Origin: UBA11606 sp039815945 | GTDB taxonomy: Bacteria; Actinomycetota; Acidimicrobiia; Acidimicrobiales; Aldehydirespiratoraceae | Direction: 5' to 3' | DNA: 14,790 nt | NCBI GenBank assembly: GCA_039815945.1 | Contig: JBCBYI010000098.1 | Coordinates: forward strand, 1-14,790 | Shown: positions 6,291 to 14,300 of the stretch, one piece after another | Layout: the number at the start of each line of letters is the position of its first letter | How positions within the stretch are numbered: position 1 is the first letter of the stretch | Program-made: the position numbers and the translations under genes | The notes under the pieces: model-generated | Databases searched by the model: none | Seen by the model: the letters and a program-made list of their open reading frames with translations, nothing else | What the model was told of the DNA's origin: nothing

Positions 6291-8771
6291 CTAGTCGGCG
6301 AGGTGGGGGCGCTGGTTCTGCGGGTCGTACCAGGACCGGATCGAGGTCGACACCGGAACTCGACGACCACCGATGTTGGTTTCCCAGTCGGCGTCGTCGA
6401 GCCACGCTTTGGTGATCGCCTCGCCGTCAGGGTGTTCGAGGTAGCCCATCGCACAGCAACGATCCTGGGTAGCCGACCACATCGACGACGACGTGCGGCC
6501 CACGACCACACCGTCGCGGTAGAGCGGCTCGTCGTGGTAGGTCAACAGGTCGGGATCCTCGATCCGGAACTGGATCAGGCGCTTCGAGCGAGGCTGGTCC
6601 CGCTGGGCCGCGAGGGCGTCGCGCCCGCGGAAGTCTCCCTTGTCCCAGTCGATCGCGAAGCCGAGCCCGGCCTCGAGCGGGGTGTCCTCGTCGGTGATGT
6701 CGTGACCCCAGTGCCGCATGCCGGCTTCGAGCCGCAGCGCGTTCATGGCGTGATAGCCGGCGTGCACGAGGCCGTGGTCGGCGCCGGCGGCGACGATCGC
6801 GTCGTAGACGGTGCCGGCGTGCTCGTTGGCGACGTAGAGCTCCCACCCGAGCTCGCCGACATAGCTCATCCGCAGCGCCAGCGCCTGGACGCCGGCGACC
6901 GTGATCGTGCGGCTCCACCCGAACGGGAAGCCCCCCTGCTCGAAGTCGGCGTTGGACAGGTCGGCAGCGGTGAGGGTCGACAGCAGGGCACGACTGTTCG
7001 GGCCCATCACACCGAGCATCACGACGTCGTGGGTCTCGTTGGTGACGGTGACGTCCTTGCCCGCACACGCACGCCGCAACCAGGTGAAGTCACGGTTCTC
7101 GGCCGCCGCTGCCGTGACCACGTAGAACTCGTCGACGCCCAGCCGGGTGACGGTCAGGTCGGCCTCGATCCCGCCCTTGTGATTGCACCACTGGGTGTAG
7201 ACGGCCTTGCCGATCGGCGCGTCGATCTGGGCGACTGAGATGTGATTGAGCACAGCGAGCGCGTCGGGGCCCTGCACGCGAGCCTTGGCGAACGAGGTCT
7301 GGTCGAACAGCCCGACCGCCTCGCGGACTCCCCGACACTCCCGAACCATGTTGTCGTGCCAGTTCTGCTTCCCGTAGGAGTACGCGTACTCGCGGGCCTG
7401 GCCCGTGTCGGCGTACCAGTTGGGGCGTTCCCAGCCGGCGGTCTCGCCAAAGACCGCGCCCGCCGCCTCGATGCGGTCATGGAGCGGCGACAGGCGGATC
7501 CCCCGGGCGGACTCGTACTGCCGGAACGGCCAGTGCATGGCGTACAGGAGTCCGAGGCTCTCGGAGATGCGGCCCCGGAGATACTCAACGTCGCCCTGGA
7601 AGGGCTGGGCCCGGCGGATGTCGACGGAGTTGAGATCCATCGGTGGGTGCTGGTCGGCGATCCAATCGGCGAGCGCCCAGCCAACGCCACCGGCGGACTG
7701 GATGCCCACCGAGTTGAAGCCGGCGGCGACATAGCAGTTGTCGACCTCGGGCGCCTCACCCATGTAGTAGGTGCCGTCGGGCGTGAAGGCCTCCGGGCCG
7801 TTGAAGAAGAGTTGGAGTCCGACCTCGCCCAGCACGGGGACCCGGTGGATCGCCCGTTCGAAGATCGGACCGACATGGTCCCAGTCCTCGGGCAGCGTGC
7901 CGAAGCTGAAGTCGCGCGGGATCTCGTCGGTGCGCCAGATCTTGCCGCGCGGCTCGAAGAAGCCGGCCATGATCTTGCCGGTCTCCTCTTTGAAGTAGGT
8001 GTAGTTGCCCGGGTCGCGCAGGGTCGGCGTGCCGAGGGTCAGCCCGTCGACCGGCTCGGTCACGATGTAGAAGTGTTCGCAGGCCTGGAGCGGGACGTTG
8101 ACCCCGATCTGGGCGGCGAGGTGGCGGGTCCACATGCCGGTGGCGAGCACGACGATCTCGGCCTCGATCGTGCCCTGCTCGGTGACCACACCCGTCACCC
8201 GCTTGGAGCCGTTCGGTGCGAAGCCGGCCTGGAGTCCGGTGACCGCGACGTCCTCGATCACGGTGGCGCCGCGGGCCTTGGCCCCCTTGGCGAGCGCGAC
8301 GGTGGTGTCGACCGGGGAGGTCTGGCCGTCGCGAGGGATGTAGAGCACGCCGACGAGATCGTCGGTGCGCATGTGGGGCCACAGTTCAACCGCTCGATCG
8401 AGGTCGATCACCTCGGTGTCGACCCCGACGCCCTCGGCCATGGTGGCGCCCCGCAGGATCTCTTCCCACCGCTGCTCGTTGTCGGCCACGCTGACCGAGC
8501 CCGGGGTCCGATAGCCGGTGGCCTGACCCGTCTCGTCCTCGAGTTCCTCGAACAGCCGGGCCGAGTAGGTCGCGAGCTTGGTCAGCGAGTGGGTCGACTT
8601 CAACTGACTCACGAGCCCCGCCGCATGCCAGGTCGTACCGGCCGTGAGCGTGTTCTGTTCGAGCACGACGACGTCGGTGATGTCGCGGCGGGTCAGGTGG
8701 TAGGCGATGCTGCACCCGACGATGCCGCCGCCGACGACGACGACCTGGGCGCGTTCGGGGATGGTGGGCAT
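6291..8771 (-). CDS. Sarcosine dehydrogenase-like FAD/GcvT oxidoreductase
   Basis: 826 residues with the same architecture as the flavoprotein at 307-2733 but clearly diverged. FAD-binding VVVGGGIVGC is at 11-20. GTTWHAAGL (45-53) has His49 as the likely covalent FAD site. HFY at 233-235 and YF at 259-260 fall where the paralogue has HQY and YYRRE. The GcvT domain is in the C-terminal half (VGLFDQTSFAKARV, VGELGWELYV), then the C-terminal barrel. The N-terminal half (LEDETGQATGYRTPGSVSVA, then LYIPRDG) resembles sarcosine dehydrogenase more than DMGDH, judged from memory of the family. Expected role: N-demethylation of sarcosine or a related N-methyl amino acid to methylene-THF. The start is ATG with no Shine-Dalgarno; TACTCT lies 7 nt before it. 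The operator-like palindrome at 8813-8839 ties it to the distant iclR/DMGDH locus. Substrate is inference. Confidence 0.86.
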   Translation of the reverse strand: MPTIPERAQVVVVGGGIVGCSIAYHLTRRDITDVVVLEQNTLTAGTTWHAAGLVSQLKSTHSLTKLATYSARLFEELEDETGQATGYRTPGSVSVADNEQRWEEILRGATMAEGVGVDTEVIDLDRAVELWPHMRTDDLVGVLYIPRDGQTSPVDTTVALAKGAKARGATVIEDVAVTGLQAGFAPNGSKRVTGVVTEQGTIEAEIVVLATGMWTRHLAAQIGVNVPLQACEHFYIVTEPVDGLTLGTPTLRDPGNYTYFKEETGKIMAGFFEPRGKIWRTDEIPRDFSFGTLPEDWDHVGPIFERAIHRVPVLGEVGLQLFFNGPEAFTPDGTYYMGEAPEVDNCYVAAGFNSVGIQSAGGVGWALADWIADQHPPMDLNSVDIRRAQPFQGDVEYLRGRISESLGLLYAMHWPFRQYESARGIRLSPLHDRIEAAGAVFGETAGWERPNWYADTGQAREYAYSYGKQNWHDNMVRECRGVREAVGLFDQTSFAKARVQGPDALAVLNHISVAQIDAPIGKAVYTQWCNHKGGIEADLTVTRLGVDEFYVVTAAAAENRDFTWLRRACAGKDVTVTNETHDVVMLGVMGPNSRALLSTLTAADLSNADFEQGGFPFGWSRTITVAGVQALALRMSYVGELGWELYVANEHAGTVYDAIVAAGADHGLVHAGYHAMNALRLEAGMRHWGHDITDEDTPLEAGLGFAIDWDKGDFRGRDALAAQRDQPRSKRLIQFRIEDPDLLTYHDEPLYRDGVVVGRTSSSMWSATQDRCCAMGYLEHPDGEAITKAWLDDADWETNIGGRRVPVSTSIRSWYDPQNQRPHLAD

Positions 8772-8778
8772 GGCCGGG

Positions 8779-8784
8779 AGAGTA
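8779..8784 (-). promoter_or_regulatory. -10 box for leaderless SARDH-like gene
   Basis: The minus strand reads TACTCT, 7 nt before the ATG at 8771, which would make the message leaderless. No -35 match is visible 17-18 nt upstream. The operator would then lie at about -42 to -68, a position more typical of activation than of repression. Confidence 0.45.
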
Positions 8785-8812
8785 GCCCCTCACGCGATCG
8801 CTGGGTACCGCC

Positions 8813-8839
8813 GAATGGATCGTTCCACTGAATGAAACG
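8813..8839 (+). promoter_or_regulatory. Putative IclR operator, copy 2
   Basis: 8821-8839 reads CGTTCCACTGAATGAAACG, two mismatches from the dyad CGTTCCACT-N-AGTGGAACG. The preceding GAATGGAT (8813-8820) also aligns with copy 1. Over 27 nt, 23 positions match the minus strand of 2781-2807. It occupies the only intergenic space upstream of the SARDH-like gene, 41 nt from its ATG, and follows the stop of the metallophosphoesterase gene. Both copies carry TGAAACG in the right arm instead of the symmetric TGGAACG, so the real consensus may be slightly asymmetric. Confidence 0.65.
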
Positions 8840-8851
8840 ATGGCGGTGTGA

Positions 8852-9949
8852 TCACCCGTCGACGAGGTCGAGGACGCCGATGCTCGGCCGCGCGTTGAAG
8901 CGGATCTGGGGAGCGTCCTTGCGCTCCCGACCGACGCCGGTGGAGACATAGATCGTCTGGCCGTCGATCTCGTGCAGCCCGCCGGCGGCGACCGATCGCG
9001 GGACATCGGAGAACGTGACCGGCGGACCGAAGAACGGGATCTGGATCTGCCCGCCGTGGGTGTGGCCGGCGACCACGAGATCGACGGCACCCGGCAACCA
9101 CGTCACGACGTCGGGTCGATGCGACACGGCGATGGTCAGGACCTCGTCGGATTCCGCTGCTGCGAGTTCGGCGAGCGCCACCGCCGACGGGGTCGTCGGT
9201 GCACCGGGCAACAGCTGGGTACCGCCGACGAAGACGGTGGTGCCGGCGACGTCGAGACGCGCGACCCGGTCGTGGGCGACGAGGGCGCCGGTGCGTTCGC
9301 CGATGCGATCGAGCCACCCGATGTGGTCGGTGTCGCCCTCGACGATCACGACGTGCCCCACCGCGTCGACCATCTGCGCGACCAGATCCGAGAAGATCGG
9401 CCAGTCGTCGACGATCTGCTCGTCCGACATCTGCCACAGATCACCGGGGATGAGGATCAGGTCGGGTTCCGACGCGAGCAGTTCGGCGACGGCGCCGCGT
9501 TCGTAGGCACCGACCTCGGGGGTCTGCAGATCGGCGAGCACCCCGATGCGGAGACCCTCGCCCGCATCGGTCGCCACGTCGACTCGATCGACGCGGAGCC
9601 AGAACGGCTCGACATGGCTCGCATACAAGCCCAGCAACGCAGGCAGGGCGAGGACGACGGCGACAGCTCCCCCGCCGCGTGTCCGAACGCGGGCGCGGCC
9701 TGCCGGCACGGCGAGCACCCCGACGAGCACGCACGCCGGGACGACCGTCGCCAGCAGGTAGACGACGTGGGCGACCCCGAAGAAGCCGAGGCGGCTGAGC
9801 CACAGCAGGGTCACGACGCCGGCGAGGCCCACCGGGACGAGCCGGCGGCGGTCGAGATCACCCTGCACCAACCCCACGCCGACCCACGCGGCGGCGATCC
9901 CGACGACGACGGCCCACAGCAGGGTCTGGGTGGCGAGGCTCACGGGCAC
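8852..9949 (-). CDS. Membrane-anchored metallophosphoesterase-like protein with altered active site
   Basis: 365 residues. Four probable transmembrane helices (about 8-28, 38-57, 60-81, 94-111) precede a C-terminal calcineurin-like domain. This layout resembles YkuE-type membrane phosphoesterases. The motif series is present but changed. Motif I is DLQ (140-142) where DxH is usual. Motif II is GD (169-170). Motif III is GDTDH (205-209) where GNHD is usual, so both the metal-binding Asn and the catalytic His position differ. Motif IV His277 (SHRPD) and motif V GHTHGGQ (295-301) are intact. The fold is secure; activity is uncertain. Start GTG at 9949, or GTG at 9943; neither has a Shine-Dalgarno. 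Divergent from the acetyltransferase. It ends 80 nt before the SARDH-like start on the same strand, but the operator and -10 box there suggest separate transcription. Confidence 0.82.
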   Translation of the reverse strand: MPVSLATQTLLWAVVVGIAAAWVGVGLVQGDLDRRRLVPVGLAGVVTLLWLSRLGFFGVAHVVYLLATVVPACVLVGVLAVPAGRARVRTRGGGAVAVVLALPALLGLYASHVEPFWLRVDRVDVATDAGEGLRIGVLADLQTPEVGAYERGAVAELLASEPDLILIPGDLWQMSDEQIVDDWPIFSDLVAQMVDAVGHVVIVEGDTDHIGWLDRIGERTGALVAHDRVARLDVAGTTVFVGGTQLLPGAPTTPSAVALAELAAAESDEVLTIAVSHRPDVVTWLPGAVDLVVAGHTHGGQIQIPFFGPPVTFSDVPRSVAAGGLHEIDGQTIYVSTGVGRERKDAPQIRFNARPSIGVLDLVDG

Positions 9950-9986
9950 CCAGGGTGCCAGAACCGACCGGTGATCCGAGGTCGCC

Positions 9987-9992
9987 TAGCGT
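9987..9992 (+). promoter_or_regulatory. -10 box for leaderless GNAT gene
   Basis: TAGCGT lies 7 nt before the GTG at 10000, with CCGACC (9964-9969) at 17-nt spacing as a partial TTGACN -35. This supports 10000 rather than the in-frame GTG at 9955 as the start. Confidence 0.45.
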
Positions 9993-9999
9993 GGGGACC

Positions 10000-10551
10000 G
10001 TGGAGGCACGCGAGATCGCCCGAGACGACCGCGTCGTGCTTCGCGAGTTCGTCGACGGCGACATCGGCGATCTGCTGGCGGTGCTCGGCGACCCCGAGGT
10101 GATGCGATACAGCACGAGCGGAGCCGTCACGATCACCGAGTGTCGGGAGTTCGTCGTCGCCAACCGGATCGAGTCGGCCCGCACGGGACTCGGCGCCTGG
10201 GTGGTGGGCGCCGCCGACGATCCGACCCTGCTCGGCTACTGCCGACTCCGATCCGAGGCCGAGACCGAATGGATCGGCGAAGGCGAGATCGAGATCGGCT
10301 ACCGCCTTGCGCGGCGAGCGTGGGGGCACGGCTACGCGACCGCCGCGGCGGCGCTCGCTCGCGACCTCGCCTTCGAGCGTCACGGCGCTGCGACGCTGAT
10401 CGCGGTGATCGATCCGGCCAACGAGGCGTCGGTCGCCGTCGCGGCACGGCTCGGGATGACCCCGGCTCGTGAACTCATGCTGCCCGAGTACGACCACCCC
10501 GACATCGTCCACGAGCTGACGGTCGAGGCGTGGCGCGAACTCAGCCGTTGA
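10000..10551 (+). CDS. GNAT-family N-acetyltransferase (RimJ/RimL-like)
   Basis: 183 residues from the GTG at 10000. The N-terminal RVVLREFVDGDIGDLLAVLG (11-30) and DPEVMRY (31-37) are the usual opening of the Acetyltransf_3/RimJ-RimL group. The acetyl-CoA pyrophosphate loop is RRAWGHGYA (105-113), matching R/Q-x-x-G-x-G/A. Near the C-terminus, NEASVAVAARLGM (141-153) is the conserved NxxSxxxxxxxGF/M motif. These enzymes transfer acetyl from acetyl-CoA to protein N-termini or small amines; the acceptor cannot be told. An upstream in-frame GTG at 9955 would add 15 low-complexity residues (PEPTGDPRSPS) not typical of the family. The last 11 nt overlap tail-to-tail with the convergent LLM oxidoreductase gene. 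Confidence 0.85.
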   Translation: MEAREIARDDRVVLREFVDGDIGDLLAVLGDPEVMRYSTSGAVTITECREFVVANRIESARTGLGAWVVGAADDPTLLGYCRLRSEAETEWIGEGEIEIGYRLARRAWGHGYATAAAALARDLAFERHGAATLIAVIDPANEASVAVAARLGMTPARELMLPEYDHPDIVHELTVEAWRELSR

Positions 10552-11389
10552 CGGCGGCGATGACCTGGGCCTGACGGTCGAGCATCGGCAGGAGGGTCTC
10601 GGCGTCGGCGGGCGGGAGACCGAAGATGAAGCGGGACACGCCACCGTCCTCATGGTGCTTGGCAACGTCGGCGTTCACGGGCGCCATGTAGAGCGACAGC
10701 TCGATCTCGGAGATGTCGCGCTCGTTCTTCCGGCACTCCTCGGCGAGCACCGGGAGATCGTCCATGATCGTTCCGCCGCGGCCGTTGATCGGCATCCAGC
10801 CATCGCCGTAGCGAGCAGCCCGGCGCGGACCCCAGGGCGCGGCGCCGCCGACGTGGATCGGTGGGTGGGGCGTCTGGGTCGGCTTGGGCTTCGACCAGAT
10901 CGGGTCGAAGCCGACGAACTCGCCGTGGTACTCGGCCGGGTCGTCGGCCCAGATCGCCTTCATCGCCTCGATGCGTTCGCGCATCAGCTTCCAGCGGGTG
11001 TCGAACGCCGTGCCGTGGTTCTCCATCTCCTCGGCGTTCCAGCCACCGCCGACACCGAAGAGGAACCGACCGTTCGAGACGTGATCGATCGATGCCACCT
11101 CCTTGGCGGTGGTGATCGGATCGCGTTCGACGACGAGGCAGATGCCGGTGCCGACCTTGAGGTTCTCGGTGGCGGTGGCCGCAGCGGTGAGGGCGACGAA
11201 GGGATCCATCGTCTCGTAGTACATCTGGGGCAGGTCGGCGCCGCCGGGCCACGGGCTGCGCCGACTCGCCGGGATGTGGGTGTGTTCGGCGACCCAGTAC
11301 GACTCGAAGCCGCGTTCCTCGAGCGCCCGGCCGAGCTCGGCCGGATGCATCGCATCAGCGGTCGGGAAGATGCAGACGCCGAAGTCCAT
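10541..11389 (-). CDS. LLM-class, probably F420-dependent oxidoreductase
   Basis: 282 residues, luciferase-like monooxygenase (TIM barrel) family. The start MDFGVCIFPT is the first strand, followed by GFESYWVAEHTHIP (27-40), TENLKVGTGICLV (74-86), DPITTAKEVASID (90-102), RFLFGVGGGWNAEEME (108-123) and PPIHVGGAAPWGPRRAARYG (176-195). This pattern fits the TIGR03619/Rv2161c-like group, which in actinobacteria mostly uses coenzyme F420; F420 use is inferred from family. Substrate unknown. The ATG at 11389 begins 2 nt after the smc stop, so the genes are almost certainly co-transcribed and translationally coupled. Its own ribosome site is weak (GGCGG inside the end of smc). The 3' end overlaps the convergent GNAT gene by 11 nt. 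Confidence 0.88.
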   Translation of the reverse strand: MDFGVCIFPTADAMHPAELGRALEERGFESYWVAEHTHIPASRRSPWPGGADLPQMYYETMDPFVALTAAATATENLKVGTGICLVVERDPITTAKEVASIDHVSNGRFLFGVGGGWNAEEMENHGTAFDTRWKLMRERIEAMKAIWADDPAEYHGEFVGFDPIWSKPKPTQTPHPPIHVGGAAPWGPRRAARYGDGWMPINGRGGTIMDDLPVLAEECRKNERDISEIELSLYMAPVNADVAKHHEDGGVSRFIFGLPPADAETLLPMLDRQAQVIAAVNG

Positions 11390-11391
11390 GA

Positions 11392-14300
11392 CTACGCCGC
11401 CGGGGCCGGTGTGGCTTCGAGCGTCTCCGCGACCTTCTCGCTGACGACCCGGCTCGAACCACCGGGCTTCATCGAGACGCCGTAGAGACAGTCGGCGGCC
11501 TCCATCGTTCGCTTCTGGTGGCTGACGAGGAGCAGCTGGGCGTCGGCCCGGAACTCCTCGACCAGCGAGAGGAAGCGATGGAGGTTGACGTCGTCGAGGG
11601 CGGCCTCGACCTCGTCCATCACGTAGAACGGCGAGGGGCGGCTCCGGAAGACGGCGAAGAGGAACGCGAGCGCGACGAGCGTGCGCTCGCCACCCGACAG
11701 CAGCGAGAGCTTCTTGACGTTCTTGCCCGACGGCTTGGCCGAGATCTCGATGCCGGTGTTGAGCAGATCGTCGGGGGTGGTCAGCGAGATCGACCCCTGA
11801 CCGCCCGGGAAGAGCGTCTCGAACAGCTGGGTGAAGTTCACCGACACGTCGGCGAAGGCCGACGCGAAGACGGTGACGATCTCCTCGTCGATCGAGGCAA
11901 TCACCTTCGACAGCTCCCGGCGGGTCGACCGGATGTCGTCGAGCTGTCCCTGCAGGAACGAATGCCGCTCGTGCAGGGCCTGGTACTCCTCGAGCGCCAG
12001 CGGGTTGACCGGTCCCATGATGTCGAGCTCGGACTCGAGCATCTCGACCCGCTTCGCGGGTTCGATGCCCTCGGGTAGCTCCGGGCACGGGGCCGAGACG
12101 GCCACGTCGGGAGCGAGATCGTGATCGGAGCGGAGACGATCGACGGTGGCCTGCAGGCGAGTACGCAACTCAGCCTCCTCGACCTCCGCTTTCGCCATCA
12201 CCGAGCGCAGCCCCTCCAACTGCTTCTCGGCGTCGCCCCGACGACGACGCAGACCATCGAGACGCTGGGCGATCTCCTGGGCGGCCTGCGACTGCCGGCG
12301 ACGGCGCTCGCGCACATCGGCCAGCCGGATGTCGACCACGGCGGCACGCTGCTCGACCGCGGCCACGAGCTGTTCGAGCACCGCGGCGCGGCGGTCGAGC
12401 GCGACCCGCTGCCCCTCGGCCGCGGCGCGCTGTTCGGCATCGCGTTCGAGGCGCTCGTCGAGCTCGGTCAGGCGAGCGGTGAGCGAGGTGCGACGCTCGT
12501 CGAGCCCGGCCGAGCGAACACCGACGTCGGTGCGCAGCGAGCCGACCGTGGCGGCCCGCTCCTCGATCTCGGCCCGAGCGGCGGCGAGCCGGCGGCCAGC
12601 CTCGAGCGAGGCCTCCTCGGCCGCCTCGAGTTCGGGCAGCTGGGCCTCGAGTTCGGTGACCCGGGCCGTCTCGCGCTCGACCCGGACGGCGAGCTCGTCG
12701 AAGCGGGTCTGAAGGGTGTCGGCCTCGGTGGTGACCTCGCGCCGATCGGCGTCGGTGCGCTGCAAGGCGTCGGCGGCGGCGCTCAGCCCCTGCTCGACCC
12801 CGGTGAGGCGCTGGGCGAGCTCGTCGGCGCGGGCCGAGCGCTCGGCGAGCTCACGGCGGGCGTCGGTGGTGGCGTCGCCGGCGGCGGCGCAGATCTCGCG
12901 GGTGCGCTCGACCTGCTCTTCGGCTTCGGTGAGCGCCGCACCGGTCGCGCCGGAGCCGGCCGAGCCGATGCGCCAGCCGCGGGCCCCGAACCGATCGCCG
13001 GTGCGGGTGACGATCACCTGGTCGGGGCGGGCGAGCGCTCGATCGAGCGCTGCGTGCCAATCCCCGTCGACGGCGATCGCGTCACCGAGCAAGACGTCGA
13101 GCAGCTCATCGACCGCCGACGAGGTGCCGGTCACGTGGCTGCGGACGTACTCGGCGCCGCTCGCCCGGGAGCCGGTACGGCTGCCGAGGGCCAGGACGGC
13201 ACCGGCGGCGTCGCCAGCGGCGAGTTCGGTGAGGGCGAGGCGGGCGGTGTCGGTGCCGTCGACGATGACCGCGGTGAGCGCATCGCCGGCGGCCGCCTCG
13301 AAGGCGTTCTCCCAGCCGGTCTCGACCGCGACGAGGTCGAGCAGGGTGCCGAGCACGCCGTCGACTGCGGCGAGGCGCTCGGCACCACTGCGGGCACGGG
13401 CCTCGTCGAGGGCGAGGGTCAGCGCCTCGGCGCGGGCGACCCAGCGATGGTGGTCGGCTTCGGCGTCGATCTGTTCGGCCTGGCGGGCGGCGACGGTCTC
13501 CTCCGCCGCATGGCGGGTGGCCTCGGCCGCTTCGTGGGCGGCCACGAGCGGTTCCTCTTCGTCGTGCAGCGCGCCGAGGTCGGCGCGTCGCTGGGCGGCG
13601 GCCGCTTCGAGATCCTGACGCCGCTGGTCGAGTTCGGTGAGCTTGATCTGCAGCCGATCGGATTCGCTCGTCCCCCGCTCGATGGCAGCCCGGAGCGCAC
13701 CGAGCTCGCCCCGGACCTCTGACGCCTGGCCGGTGGGGACGGGCACGCCGTCGCCCCACTCCTCCTGGAAGGCGGCCCGGTCGCGGGCGAGCGTGGCCTC
13801 CTCCTCGGCGAGGCGTTCCATGTCGGGGCCGAGCTCGTCGAGTTCGGCGGTGACCGCCTCGAGATCGGTGCGACAGCGCGCCGCTTCGGCCTCCATGTTG
13901 GCGATCACAGCGCGGTCCGCGAACGCGGAGCGATCGCGCTCGACCCCACGGATCCGCTCGGCCAGCACCGCCGAGAAGCCCCGACCCCGCTGCTTCATCG
14001 ACTCGAGCCGGACGAGCGTGTCGCCGAGGTCGTCGCCGCCGTGGTCGGCGAGCGCTCGTTCGTCGGCGGAGACCGACGTGTGCAGCTCGTCGAGTTCGGC
14101 GCGGGTGGCGCGTTCCTGTTCGATCTTGGTGGCCCGGAGCTCGCCGTTGGCGGCCAGCTTCGAGCGCAGGTCGGCGACGTCGCGCCCGGCCAGGTGCACC
14201 CGCAAGGCGGTGAGTTCGGCGATGAGATCGCCGTGGCGGCGGGCGGCTTCGGCCTGCTTCTCCAACGGCCGCAGCCCTCGACGCACCTCGCGCATCAGGT

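Noticed and set aside
7242..8831. 529-codon plus-strand open frame opposite the SARDH-like gene
   Set aside because: Shadow of the minus-strand flavoprotein gene; no motif or start signal.
8848..8855. GTGATCAC palindrome at the metallophosphoesterase stop codon
   Set aside because: An 8-bp palindrome is easily due to chance, and it has no T-tract or second copy to suggest a terminator or operator.
12121..13722. 533-codon plus-strand open frame inside smc
   Set aside because: Antisense of the SMC coiled coil and hinge; low-complexity Gly/Leu/Asp-rich translation, no family resemblance. smc itself is unmistakable on the other strand.
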